Source of the DNA: Allobrachymonas denitrificans DSM 15123
Lineage (GTDB): Bacteria; Pseudomonadota; Gammaproteobacteria; Burkholderiales; Burkholderiaceae_C
Length of the DNA stretch: 64,000 bases
Direction: 5' to 3'
NCBI RefSeq assembly: GCF_900110225.1
Contig: NZ_FOCW01000001.1
Location: 62,001-126,000, forward strand
Shown one piece after another: positions 35,391 to 44,045 of this stretch. The translations under genes were made by a program, and so were the position numbers. Each line of letters begins with the position of its first letter. The first letter of the stretch is position 1. The notes under the pieces were generated by a model. That model was not told where the DNA came from and made no database searches. It saw only the letters and a list, made by a program, of their open reading frames with translations.

Positions 35391-36491
35391 TCAGGACAGC
35401 CGCTGCACCCCTGGCAGTGAGCAGGCATACACCGCGTTGCGCAAGGCGGCAATGGCCTCGTAGCGCGTGAAGCTGCGGCGCCAGGCCAGCACGACGCGGC
35501 GCGTGGGCACGTCATCGGGCTGGAACGGAATGTAGCGCACGAAGGGTGCATCGCTGTGCGGGCTGAACAGGGCGTCCGGGCGGGCGTTGCCTGCTGCGGG
35601 CAGGGTGCCGGTGGCCGTTCCGGCATTCCCCAACTCGGGCGCCGCGGGGGAGTGGCTGTCCGTCTCGGAGGCAGCGGAGCGACGCGTGCGGCCCGAAGTG
35701 CCTGCTTTGGATGCAGACGGCTGCAGCAGTTCCGGTGGCACGCTCAGCGCCGGCACCAGCGTCACGCCCATGCCGGCCGCCACCATGTGCTTGATGGTCT
35801 CCAGCGAGGAGCCCTCGAAGCTCTTCTGGATGCCGTCGGCATGGCTGGAGAAACGCGCGAACTCGGGGCAGACTTCCAGCACATGGTCGCGGAAGCAATG
35901 CCCGGTGCCGAGCAGCAGCAGGTTTTCCTTGCGCAGTTCCTCGGCGCTGACGCTGGATCGGGCCGCCAGCGGGTGGCTGGAGGGCACGGCTGCCCAGAAC
36001 GGCTCGTCGTACAGCGCGGCCTGCGCCAGGCCCGAATCGGGAAAGGGCTCTGCCAGGATGGCACAGTCGATCTCGCCCGAGCGCAGCATCTCCAGCAGCT
36101 TGCTGGTGAAATTTTCCTGCAGCATCAGCGGCATCTGCGGCGTGAGCGCCATGTTCTGCCGCACCAGATCGGGCAGCAGGTAGGGGCCGATGGTGTAGAT
36201 GATGCCCAGGCGCAGCGGGCCGGCGAGCGGATCCTTGCCGCGCTTGGCGATGTCGCGGATCAGGTTGGATTGCTCGAGCACCACCTGGGCCTGGCGCACC
36301 ACCTCCTCGCCCAGCGGGGTGAGGGTGACTTCGCTGGCGCTGCGCTCGAACAGCTTCACGTCGAGTTCTTCCTCCAGCTTCTTGACGGCCACGGACAGCG
36401 TTGGCTGGGCCACGAAGCAGGCCTCGGCAGCGCGCCCGAAATGGCGTTCGCGCGCAACGGCAACGATGTACTTGAGTTCGGTGAGCGTCAT
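35391..36491 (-). CDS. oxyR: Peroxide-sensing LysR-type regulator OxyR with an internal low-complexity insertion
   Basis: OxyR senses H2O2 through a reversible disulfide and activates peroxide-defence genes. From the ATG at 36491 (MTLTELKYIVAVARERHFG) the protein has 366 residues, against about 305 in E. coli. The N-terminal winged helix is normal. The redox pair is conserved at Cys199 and Cys208 (GHCFRDHVLEVC). An insertion of nearly 60 residues (about 258-315), rich in Ser, Ala, Pro, Thr and Gly, separates VPALSVPPELLQ from APFVRYIPF in the regulatory domain. A likely target, ahpC, is in this window. The upstream region is shared with the divergent fadD. Confidence 0.93.
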   Translation of the reverse strand: MTLTELKYIVAVARERHFGRAAEACFVAQPTLSVAVKKLEEELDVKLFERSASEVTLTPLGEEVVRQAQVVLEQSNLIRDIAKRGKDPLAGPLRLGIIYTIGPYLLPDLVRQNMALTPQMPLMLQENFTSKLLEMLRSGEIDCAILAEPFPDSGLAQAALYDEPFWAAVPSSHPLAARSSVSAEELRKENLLLLGTGHCFRDHVLEVCPEFARFSSHADGIQKSFEGSSLETIKHMVAAGMGVTLVPALSVPPELLQPSASKAGTSGRTRRSAASETDSHSPAAPELGNAGTATGTLPAAGNARPDALFSPHSDAPFVRYIPFQPDDVPTRRVVLAWRRSFTRYEAIAALRNAVYACSLPGVQRLS

Positions 36492-36745
36492 GACAGCAAT
36501 CGAAAATGTCTGCCGGCATGGTAACAGCCCCGCAGCGCAGATCCTGACCCCCAGATGCGGTACAAGCGCCACAGTTCACCCTAGGATAAACCCCCGATCT
36601 GCAATGTCATGGCACATCGGGCTTTCGGGTAAGCTGAAGGTAAGATATAACTGCACGCCGAACGGTCGTGCTATTTGGTGCGACCCAACAATAACAGCCA
36701 CACGCTGACAGCAGGCCGGCAGCGGGGGCACAAGGAAGACATTGC

Positions 36746-38464
36746 ATGAGCGAATTCATTGACAGCCGCCCCTGGCTGGCTGAGTACCCCCCCGGCGTGC
36801 CGGTGGACATCGACACGAGCGGTTACAGCTCGCTGGTGGACATGCTGGAGCAGATGTTCACCCAGTTTGCTGACCGCACGGCCTTCACCATGATGGGCCG
36901 GGACATGAGCTTTTCCGAGCTGGATCTGGCCAGCCGTTCGCTGGCGGTCTATCTGCAGAAGATCGGCCTGCAGCGCGGCGACCGCGTGGCGGTGATGATG
37001 CCCAACATCCTGCAGTACCCGATTGCCGCCATGGCCATCGTGCGTGCCGGCATGGTGCTGGTCAACGTCAATCCGCTCTACACCGCGCGCGAGCTGGAGC
37101 ACCAGCTCAAGGATTCGGGCGCCAAGGCCATCTTCATCGTCGAGAACTTTGCCCACACGCTGGAGCATTGCCTGGCACACACCGACGTCAAGCACGTGGT
37201 GGTGGCGGCCATGGGCGACCGCATGGGCATGCTCAAGGGTCTGGTGATGAACTACGTGGTGCGCCACGTGAAGAAGCTGGTGCCGGCCTACAACCTGCCG
37301 GGCTCGGTGCGCTTCAACGATGCGCTGGGCAAGTATCCGGCCAAGCAGTACCAGCCGGTGCAACTGGGCATGAACGACATTGCCGCGCTGCAATACACCG
37401 GCGGCACCACGGGGGTGGCCAAGGGCGCCGTGCTGCTGCACCGGAACATCGTGGCCAACGTGCTGCAGTGCGAGGCTTGGTACCAGCCGGGCCTGTCGCA
37501 GCGTCCGGCGCACCACCAGTTGGGCTTTGTCTGCGCGCTGCCGCTGTACCACATTTTCGCCTTCACGGTAAACATGCTGCTGTGCTCCAAGCTCGGCGGC
37601 AAGAACATCCTGCTGCCCAACCCGCGTGATCTGGGGTCGGTGATCAAGGAGCTGCAGAACCACATCTTCCACAGCTTCCCCGGCGTGAACACGCTGTTCA
37701 ACGGGCTGGCGCACCACCCGGACTTCGACAAGGTGGACTGGAAGCACCTGCGCATCACCGTGGGTGGCGGCATGTCGGTGCAGGGCGCCGTGGCCAAGCT
37801 CTGGCTGGAGAAGACCGGCTGCCCGATCTGCGAAGGCTACGGCCTGTCGGAGACCAGCCCGGTGGCGAGCTGCAACCCGGTGACCAATACCGATTTCACC
37901 GGTTCCATCGGCGTGCCGGTGCCCAGCACGATGATGAAGCTGGTGGATGACAACGGCAACGAGGTGTTCAACCTGGAGGACCGCGGCGAGATCGCCATCA
38001 AGGGCCCGCAGGTGATGGCCGGCTACTGGCGTCGTCCGGATGAAACGGCCAAGTCGCTCACGCCCGACGGCTATTTCAAGACCGGCGACATCGCCATCAT
38101 GGACAGGCGCGGCTATTTCACCATCGTGGACCGCAAGAAGGACATGATTCTGGTGAGCGGCTTCAACGTCTATCCGAACGAGGTGGAAGAAGTGGTGGCG
38201 TCCGTGCCGGGCGTGCTGGAGTGCGCGGCGGTGGGCCTGCCGGACGAGAACTCGGGCGAATCCGTCAAGCTGTTCGTGGTGCGCAAGCCCGGCAGTGATG
38301 TGAGCGAGGAAGACATCCGCGAGCACTGCCGCGAGGACCTGACCGGTTACAAGCGGCCCAAGACCATCGAGTTCCGCGAGGCGCTGCCCAAGACGCCGAT
38401 CGGCAAGATCCTGCGCCGCGAACTGCGTGACGAGGAAATGAAGAAACTGCAGGCCCAGGCCTAG
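36746..38464 (+). CDS. fadD: Long-chain fatty acid--CoA ligase
   Basis: AMP-forming acyl-CoA synthetase activating long-chain fatty acids for beta-oxidation. The 572-residue protein contains the AMP-binding loop YTGGTTGVAKGA, the fatty-acid gate region LPLYHIFAFTVN, EGYGLSETSPV, the Asp/Arg hinge in YFKTGDIAIMDRRGYFTIVDRKKDMI and the C-terminal catalytic Lys in PKTPIGKILRRELR. A good ribosome site (AAGGAAG) precedes the start. It diverges from oxyR across 254 nt; no FadR-type operator is recognisable. A small membrane protein gene follows after 51 nt. Confidence 0.95.
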   Translation: MSEFIDSRPWLAEYPPGVPVDIDTSGYSSLVDMLEQMFTQFADRTAFTMMGRDMSFSELDLASRSLAVYLQKIGLQRGDRVAVMMPNILQYPIAAMAIVRAGMVLVNVNPLYTARELEHQLKDSGAKAIFIVENFAHTLEHCLAHTDVKHVVVAAMGDRMGMLKGLVMNYVVRHVKKLVPAYNLPGSVRFNDALGKYPAKQYQPVQLGMNDIAALQYTGGTTGVAKGAVLLHRNIVANVLQCEAWYQPGLSQRPAHHQLGFVCALPLYHIFAFTVNMLLCSKLGGKNILLPNPRDLGSVIKELQNHIFHSFPGVNTLFNGLAHHPDFDKVDWKHLRITVGGGMSVQGAVAKLWLEKTGCPICEGYGLSETSPVASCNPVTNTDFTGSIGVPVPSTMMKLVDDNGNEVFNLEDRGEIAIKGPQVMAGYWRRPDETAKSLTPDGYFKTGDIAIMDRRGYFTIVDRKKDMILVSGFNVYPNEVEEVVASVPGVLECAAVGLPDENSGESVKLFVVRKPGSDVSEEDIREHCREDLTGYKRPKTIEFREALPKTPIGKILRRELRDEEMKKLQAQA

Positions 38465-38515
38465 GCCAAGGCAGCGTGACACGGCAAGTGCATCATTCCC
38501 TGCTATGCTAGTGCC

Positions 38516-38863
38516 ATGGTCAAGATGATTGTGAAATGGCTGCTCTATGCAGCCGCTCTGGTGCTGGTGGCCAACCTGGTCAGCGGCATTACCGTCAGCA
38601 GCTTCGGTTCTGCCTTGCTGGCAGCCGTGGTGATTGGCCTGCTCAACCTGCTGGTGCGTCCGGTGCTGGTGGTGCTCACGCTGCCGGTCACGGTGATCAC
38701 GCTGGGGCTGTTCCTGCTGGTGATCAACGCGCTGCTGTTCTGGTTTGCCGGCAGCATCCTGGCCGGCTTCAGTGTGTCGGGATTCTGGGTGGCGGTGCTG
38801 GGTGCCATCGTCTATTCGCTGATCGGTCTGGTGATCGATGCGGTGGTGGAGAAGGTGCTGTAA
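38516..38863 (+). CDS. Phage holin family 4 (YvlD-like) membrane protein
   Basis: 115-residue protein with four hydrophobic spans and the conserved pattern NLLVRPVLVVLTLPVTVITLGLFLLVINALLFW of the Phage_holin_4_2/YvlD family. Despite the family name, chromosomal members are widespread membrane proteins of unknown function and this is not evidence of a prophage. The gene lies 51 nt after fadD and is closed by a strong terminator. Confidence 0.9.
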   Translation: MVKMIVKWLLYAAALVLVANLVSGITVSSFGSALLAAVVIGLLNLLVRPVLVVLTLPVTVITLGLFLLVINALLFWFAGSILAGFSVSGFWVAVLGAIVYSLIGLVIDAVVEKVL

Positions 38864-38887
38864 ACGCTCCGGTACCCAGAGGCAGAG

Positions 38888-38911
38888 AAGGCACCCATGA
38901 GGTGCCTTTTT
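38888..38911 (+). terminator. Intrinsic terminator after the holin-family gene
   Basis: AAGGCACC (38888-38895) and GGTGCCTT (38901-38908) form a perfect 8-bp stem with a 5-nt loop, followed by further T residues to 38911. It ends the fadD-holin-like transcription unit. Confidence 0.85.
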
Positions 38912-39004
38912 CATGCGCCAACTGTGTGCGGGCCGGGACGTACGTGTTGCGGCTGGACAGCATGCAGGCGCCCGGCTGGAGCGCGCCGGGCGGTAGGGCG
39001 GTCC

Positions 39005-39433
39005 TCAGTCCTTGCACACCAGCTGGCCGCTGGCATCCACCACCGGCTCACCGTCTTCCTTGCTGAAGGCACCCTGCTGGGGCTGGTCCAGAATCTCCAG
39101 CACTTTCTCGGACGGACGGCACAGGGCCGCGCCCTTGGGTGTGACCACGATGGGGCGCTGCAGCAGGATGGGGTGCTGCACGATGAAGTCGATCAGCTCT
39201 TCCTCGCTCCACTTGGGGTTGCCCAGGTCGAGTTCGGCATAGGGCGTGCCTTTCTCGCGCAGGATGGCGCGGGCCGGCAGCTGCAGTTGCTGCAGCAGGG
39301 TGCGCAGGGCCGCATGGTCGGGCGGGGTCTTGAGGTATTCGACCACGGTCGGTTCGATGCCGGCATTGCGGATCAGGCCGAGCACGTTGCGCGAGGTGCC
39401 GCATTTGGGGTTATGGAAGATGGTGGTGCTCAT
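39005..39433 (-). CDS. arsC: Arsenate reductase, glutaredoxin-dependent (ArsC family)
   Basis: 142-residue thioredoxin-fold protein with the active-site signature FHNPKCGTSRN (Cys11) and the downstream LREKGTPYAELDL and QRPIVVTPKGAALCRP segments with the arsenate-binding Arg. In characterised ArsC, arsenate is reduced to arsenite with glutathione and glutaredoxin. No arsB, acr3 or arsR is nearby, so it could serve housekeeping arsenate tolerance or be a YfgD-like relative. The next gene on the same strand is a LysR regulator 66 nt away. Confidence 0.88.
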   Translation of the reverse strand: MSTTIFHNPKCGTSRNVLGLIRNAGIEPTVVEYLKTPPDHAALRTLLQQLQLPARAILREKGTPYAELDLGNPKWSEEELIDFIVQHPILLQRPIVVTPKGAALCRPSEKVLEILDQPQQGAFSKEDGEPVVDASGQLVCKD

Positions 39434-39499
39434 GGGCAGACTCCGGGTATCAGGTCAGACAATGCGCCGGATTGTGGCATGCCGCCGCAGCGGCGCGGC

Positions 39500-40414
39500 T
39501 TACTGTTCCCAATAGCCCGGATCGCCATACCGGCTCTTGAGGTAGTCGATCCACAGGCGCAGGCGCAGCGGCAGGTGCTTGCGCTGGGTGAACACGGCGT
39601 AGATGCCGTTGGGCGGTGCGGCAAACTCGTCCAGCAGCGATACCAGCCGGCCGCTGGCTATGTCGTTGGCCACTTCCCAGGTGCTGCGCCAGGCGATGCC
39701 GTGGCCGCCCAGGCACCAGGCGTGCAGCACCTGGCCGTCGCTGCAGTCCAGCGGGCCGCCGGGCTTGATGTGCAGCAGTTCGTCGCCTTCCATGAAGGCC
39801 CAGCCGCGCGTCTGCGAGGCTTCGCTGCTCAGGGTCAGGCACTGGTAGCGCTCGCTGTCCAGCAGTTCGCGCGGGTGGCGCGGGGTGCCGTGGCGGCGCA
39901 GATAGGCCGGCGTGGCCACGCACAGGCGACGGTTGTCGGCGAGACGGGTGCTGACGAGGGAGGAGTCCGGCAGGTCGCCCACGCGCACGCCGCAGTCAAA
40001 GCCTTCGGCGGCCAGGTCGACGACGCGGTCGCTCAGGTTGAGCGAGATGCGCACATCGGGATGCAGTTCGTGAAACAGCGGCACCAGCGGCGCCACGTGG
40101 CGGCGGCCGAAGCCGGCAGGGGCGGTGATGCGCAACTGCCCGCTGGCGCGCACGCTGCCGGCGCTGACGGCGGCTTCCATGTTGGCGACATCGGCCAGGA
40201 TGCGCGCGCTTTCTTCCAGAAAGGCTGCGCCTTCATGCGTGAGGGTGAGGCGGCGCGTGGTGCGCACCAGCAGCTTCACGCCCAGGCGCGCTTCCAGTGC
40301 ATCCAGCCGGCGGCCGATCATGGCCGGGGCCACTCCTTCGGCCTGCGCAGCGGCGGTCAGGCTGCCGCGCTGTGCCACCGAGACGAAGGTTTCGATCTGC
40401 TTGAACTTGTCCAC
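39500..40414 (-). CDS. LysR family transcriptional regulator
   Basis: 304-residue LTTR of the DsdC/AaeR-like group: N-terminal winged helix (FVSVAQRGSLTAAAQAEGVAPAMIGRRLDALEARLG) and a C-terminal effector domain starting at GQLRITAPAGFGRRHVAPL. The conserved RVGDLPDSSLVSTRLA and APPNGIYAVFTQRKHLP segments resemble regulators of aromatic or organic acid metabolism. The start is a GTG. No divergent target gene lies next to it: the BLUF gene upstream is on the same strand, so the regulon cannot be guessed. Confidence 0.9.
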   Translation of the reverse strand: MDKFKQIETFVSVAQRGSLTAAAQAEGVAPAMIGRRLDALEARLGVKLLVRTTRRLTLTHEGAAFLEESARILADVANMEAAVSAGSVRASGQLRITAPAGFGRRHVAPLVPLFHELHPDVRISLNLSDRVVDLAAEGFDCGVRVGDLPDSSLVSTRLADNRRLCVATPAYLRRHGTPRHPRELLDSERYQCLTLSSEASQTRGWAFMEGDELLHIKPGGPLDCSDGQVLHAWCLGGHGIAWRSTWEVANDIASGRLVSLLDEFAAPPNGIYAVFTQRKHLPLRLRLWIDYLKSRYGDPGYWEQ

Positions 40415-40486
40415 GATGCATGATCATAGCGGGCGGGGCGTTGTGGGGTGCCTTCACCGCGGCGGGCAGGCGACGGATCTGCGCCC

Positions 40487-40876
40487 TCAGCCCAGGTCGA
40501 GCGCCTTTTCCAGCTGCAGGAAGCAGCGCATGCAGTCGTCGGCAGAGCGGCCTTCCAGGCCGTCCAGCGGATCGCTCTCGCTGACGGTGGCATAGCCGAG
40601 GCGGAAATCGGCGAAGCGGCGCTCGGGCAGTTCGCGCTGCAGCAGCATGACGATGTTGCAGTGGCGTTCGTCCTGCTCGATGGAGCGCATGATGTCCAGC
40701 ACCTGGTCGCGCGGGCCCTCGAGCTGCTGGCAGAAACGCTCGCCATTGAAGACGAGCAGGCCGGTCACATCCTGGCACTGGTTGCGCTCGCGCGCCACCT
40801 TGAGACTGGGCGCCACTACCGATGCCGTGTGTCCCGGAGCCAGGGTGCTGACGTAAAGAAGCTCGAAAAGAGGCAT
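40487..40876 (-). CDS. Single-domain BLUF (blue-light, FAD) photoreceptor
   Basis: 129-residue stand-alone BLUF domain. From the ATG at 40876 the flavin-site residues fall at Tyr8 (LLYVS), Asn32 (ERNQ) and Gln50 (FCQQLEG), the same numbers as in the cyanobacterial BLUF protein PixD. The positions equivalent to PixD Trp91 and Met93 are Phe91 and Leu93 (FADFRLGYA). No output domain is fused, so signalling would be by protein contact. An in-frame GTG at 40891 would add five residues. No phototrophy genes are nearby. The flanking LysR gene is on the same strand; functional coupling is unproven. Confidence 0.88.
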   Translation of the reverse strand: MPLFELLYVSTLAPGHTASVVAPSLKVARERNQCQDVTGLLVFNGERFCQQLEGPRDQVLDIMRSIEQDERHCNIVMLLQRELPERRFADFRLGYATVSESDPLDGLEGRSADDCMRCFLQLEKALDLG

Positions 40877-41063
40877 GACACGGGATAACACGAAGTTTCG
40901 GGGCAGGTGCCATTATGCGAAAAACCCCTGATGGCGGCAAGGAAACCCCGCTTGTGCTTGATCCATCGCAGGAAGTGGGGGATTTCCGACGCTGCCGGTT
41001 TTTCCGTGGGCGTTCGGGTGTTTGCAGGAGGTACGCACCGGTCACCGGCAGTACACTTTCAGG

Positions 41064-43055
41064 ATGACGTCGCTCGAATTGACCCTCTTCTTCCTGCTGG
41101 CGGCGGTCTTGGGGGTCGTGATCTTCCGCAGCTTCAAGCTGCCGCCCATGCTGGGCTATCTGGCCGTGGGCGCGGTGATTGGTCCGCACATGCTCGGCAT
41201 GGTGCAACGCAGCGAGCGCATCCAGCATCTGGCCGAGTTCGGTGTGGTATTCCTGATGTTCGTCATCGGGCTGGAATTCAGCCTGCCCAAGCTGCGCACC
41301 ATGAAGCGCCACGTGTTCGGCCTGGGACTGCTGCAGGTGCTGGCCACGATGATGCTGAGCACGCTCATCATTCTCGGCATCCGCTGGGTCATGCCCAGCG
41401 TCTGGCATTTTTCCTGGCAGGGAGCGGTGGCGCTGTCCGGCGTGCTGGCCATGAGCAGCACGGCCATCGTGGTCAAGCTGATGGCCGAGCGGCTGGAGCT
41501 GGATACCGAATACGGCAAACGCGTGATGGGCGTGCTGCTGTTCCAGGACTTGGCCGTGGTGCCCTTGCTGGTGCTGATTCCGGCGCTGGCTGCCAATGAC
41601 GACGATCTGGGCATGGAGCTGCTGCTGGCGCTGCTCAAGGCGGTGGGGCTGATTGCCATCCTGCTCACCGGCGGCCAGCATGTGATGAAGCGCTGGCTGT
41701 TCACCGTGGCGCGGCGCAAGAGCAGCGAGCTGTTCATGCTCAACATCCTGCTGATCACGCTGGGTCTGGCCTGGCTGACCGAACAGGCAGGCCTGAGCCT
41801 GGCGCTGGGCGCCTTCATTGCCGGAATGCTGATTTCCGAGACGCCCTACAAGTACCAGGTGGAGTCGGACATCAAGCCCTTCCACGACCTGCTGCTGGGC
41901 CTGTTCTTCATCACCATCGGCATGATGCTGGACTGGCACGAGGTGGTGCTGCACTGGGAGTGGGTGCTGGCGCTGGTGACGGTGCCGGTGCTGTTCAAGC
42001 TGTGCGTGGTGTGGGGGCTGGCCTATATCCTGGGGGCCAGCAATGGCGTGGCCCTGCGTACCGGCCTGTATCTGGCGCAGGCGGGGGAGTTCGGCTTCGT
42101 GTTGCTGAACCTCTCGCTGCACAACAAGCTGGTGCCGGCGCCGCTGTTCAATGCCATTCTGGCCAGCATGGTGCTGTCGATGATCGCCACGCCCTTCATC
42201 ATCATGTACAGCAAGGACATCGTGCTGCGTCTGGCGGCGAGCGAGTGGATGAGCGAATCGCTGCAGATGACCTCGATCGCGCGGCAGAGCATGGGCCAGA
42301 AGGGCCATGTGATCATCTGTGGCTATGGCCGTACTGGGCAGAGCTTGGCGCGCATGCTGGACAAGGAGTCCATTCCGCATATCGCGCTCGACCTGGACCC
42401 GGATCGTGTGCGCAAGGCCAGCGCTGCGGGCGAGGCGGTGGTGTATGGCGATGCCTCGCGCGCGCAGGCACTGACGGCGGCCGGCCTGTCACGCGCCAGC
42501 GCGGTGGTGCTCACCTTTCTGGATGTGCCGCTGGCGCTGCATGTGCTGGACCAGTTGCGCAAGCTGGCGCCGCAGATTCCGGTGGTGGTGCGCACGCAGG
42601 ATGACCGCAATCTGGACGCCCTGCGCGCGGCCGGTGCGACCGAGGTGGTGCCCGAAGCCATCGAGGGCAGCCTGATGCTGGCCGGCCACGCGCTGGCGCT
42701 GGTGGGCGTGCCCATGCGGCGCGTGCTGCGCACCGTGCAGCAGCAGCGCGAGCAGCGCTATCGCCTGCTGCGCGGCTATTTCCGTGGCGCCAACGAGGAG
42801 CTGCAGGATGACGACAGCGAGTACGAAAAGCTGGAAACCCTGGTGCTGGCCGAGGGCCTGCAATGCCTGGGCCAGGTCGTGGATGACATCCGGCCGCTGC
42901 TGGACCGCTTCGATGTGCATCTGGTCAGCGTGCGGCGCGCCAGTGGTGCCTCGCTCTCACCGCGTGGCGATCTGATTCTGGAGCCGGGCGATACGCTGGT
43001 GCTCAGCGGCAAGCAGGTGGATCTGGCCGAGGTGGAGGATGCCCTCTGCCATTGA
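41064..43055 (+). CDS. KefB/KefC-type monovalent cation:proton antiporter with RCK domain
   Basis: CPA2-family antiporter of 663 residues. Residues 1-385 form about 12 spans with the core segments GVVFLMFVIGLEFSLPKLRTM and AMSSTAIVVKLMAE. A cytoplasmic TrkA_N (RCK) domain starts GHVIICGYGRTGQSLARML, with the nucleotide loop GxGxxG modified as GYGRTG. A TrkA_C domain ends the protein. This matches glutathione-gated K+ efflux systems, but no KefF/KefG ancillary oxidoreductase is adjacent. The substrate could be K+ or Na+. The ATG at 41064 is preferred over the longer frame. Confidence 0.92.
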   Translation: MTSLELTLFFLLAAVLGVVIFRSFKLPPMLGYLAVGAVIGPHMLGMVQRSERIQHLAEFGVVFLMFVIGLEFSLPKLRTMKRHVFGLGLLQVLATMMLSTLIILGIRWVMPSVWHFSWQGAVALSGVLAMSSTAIVVKLMAERLELDTEYGKRVMGVLLFQDLAVVPLLVLIPALAANDDDLGMELLLALLKAVGLIAILLTGGQHVMKRWLFTVARRKSSELFMLNILLITLGLAWLTEQAGLSLALGAFIAGMLISETPYKYQVESDIKPFHDLLLGLFFITIGMMLDWHEVVLHWEWVLALVTVPVLFKLCVVWGLAYILGASNGVALRTGLYLAQAGEFGFVLLNLSLHNKLVPAPLFNAILASMVLSMIATPFIIMYSKDIVLRLAASEWMSESLQMTSIARQSMGQKGHVIICGYGRTGQSLARMLDKESIPHIALDLDPDRVRKASAAGEAVVYGDASRAQALTAAGLSRASAVVLTFLDVPLALHVLDQLRKLAPQIPVVVRTQDDRNLDALRAAGATEVVPEAIEGSLMLAGHALALVGVPMRRVLRTVQQQREQRYRLLRGYFRGANEELQDDDSEYEKLETLVLAEGLQCLGQVVDDIRPLLDRFDVHLVSVRRASGASLSPRGDLILEPGDTLVLSGKQVDLAEVEDALCH

Positions 43056-43094
43056 GTGCCGATGGCCTCTGCCCGGATTTTCCCGGCGCAGTGC

Positions 43095-44036
43095 TCAGCG
43101 CCAGAGCCGGTAAGGGTTCAGATAGGCGCCACGCCACCAGTTGCGCTCGGGGCCGAGCTTGAAGGCGGCAAAGTGCAGATGGGGTGCTGCAGCGTCGGCA
43201 TTGCCGGTGCTGCCCACGTAGCCGATCACGTCGCCACGCCGCACCTCCTGGCCTTCCTGCAGGCCTTCGGCATAGCCCTGCAGGTGGGCGTAGTAGTAGC
43301 CATACTGGCTGGCAGGATCGAACTGGTATACCGTGATGCCGCCGGCTGCGCTGTTGAACAGCTTGACGATGCGGCCGTTCTCGACGGCGCGCACCGGCGT
43401 GCCGGCCGGCGCCATGATGTCAATGGCTTCATGCAGGCGTCCGTTGCTGCGGGACTGGGTGTAGGTGTCCTGCAATTGCGCGGCCTTGACGCCATCCACC
43501 GGAATCAGCAGCTTGCGTGCAGCCAGTTCGGCCACTTCGGCGTCAGTGACAGGTGAAATGGCCGGAGCGCTTGCGCCGGACTGGGGGGCGGGCACGGCAT
43601 TGACGTCGGCAGCCATGGCGGCGGTTGTTGCTTGCGAGGCGCTGGCACCGGTGGACGGACTGCTGGCCGCAGTCGCCGGCGATGCCATCGCGGGCGAGGA
43701 AGCGGAGGCTGCCGTGTCCGGCATGAGCGCCCCCGAACTTGCTGCGGAAGCAGGGCTGGAAGCGGCGACACCGGCAGCAACGCCGGATGCATCCGCAGAA
43801 GCAGCAGATGCCGCTCCGGACGCAGCAGGGTCCGCAGGCAGCGGCTGTGCCTCCGGCTGCCCGCCCTGTTTCAGCCACCACACCTGCGCGGCATACAGCA
43901 TCACCCCCAGCAGCACCAGCCAGAACAGCGTACGCCGCAGCGTGACGGCGAGCCAGCTGCGGCGCGGGGGCTGCGGGCGGGACTCCGCAGCAGGATGGGA
44001 GGAGGACGGAGGGGGTATCGTGCGTTGCTCGGCCAT
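43095..44036 (-). CDS. Membrane-anchored M23 family metallopeptidase
   Basis: 313-residue protein with a basic cytoplasmic N terminus, one span (TLFWLVLLGVMLYAAQVWWL), a very Ala/Ser-rich periplasmic linker of about 95 residues, and a C-terminal LytM/M23 domain. Zinc ligands are in GRLHEAIDIMAPAGTPV (HxxxD type) and PHLHFAAF (HxH), so the peptidase is probably catalytically competent on peptidoglycan cross-links. It ends 40 nt from the convergent antiporter and starts 9 nt after the L,D-transpeptidase gene on the same strand, suggesting a cell-wall operon. Confidence 0.92.
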   Translation of the reverse strand: MAEQRTIPPPSSSHPAAESRPQPPRRSWLAVTLRRTLFWLVLLGVMLYAAQVWWLKQGGQPEAQPLPADPAASGAASAASADASGVAAGVAASSPASAASSGALMPDTAASASSPAMASPATAASSPSTGASASQATTAAMAADVNAVPAPQSGASAPAISPVTDAEVAELAARKLLIPVDGVKAAQLQDTYTQSRSNGRLHEAIDIMAPAGTPVRAVENGRIVKLFNSAAGGITVYQFDPASQYGYYYAHLQGYAEGLQEGQEVRRGDVIGYVGSTGNADAAAPHLHFAAFKLGPERNWWRGAYLNPYRLWR

Positions 44037-44045
44037 GCCTGATTA

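Noticed and set aside
38516-38863. Prophage remnant suggested by the holin family name
   Set aside because: The protein belongs to the chromosomal YvlD-like group; no other phage gene, integrase or att site is near.
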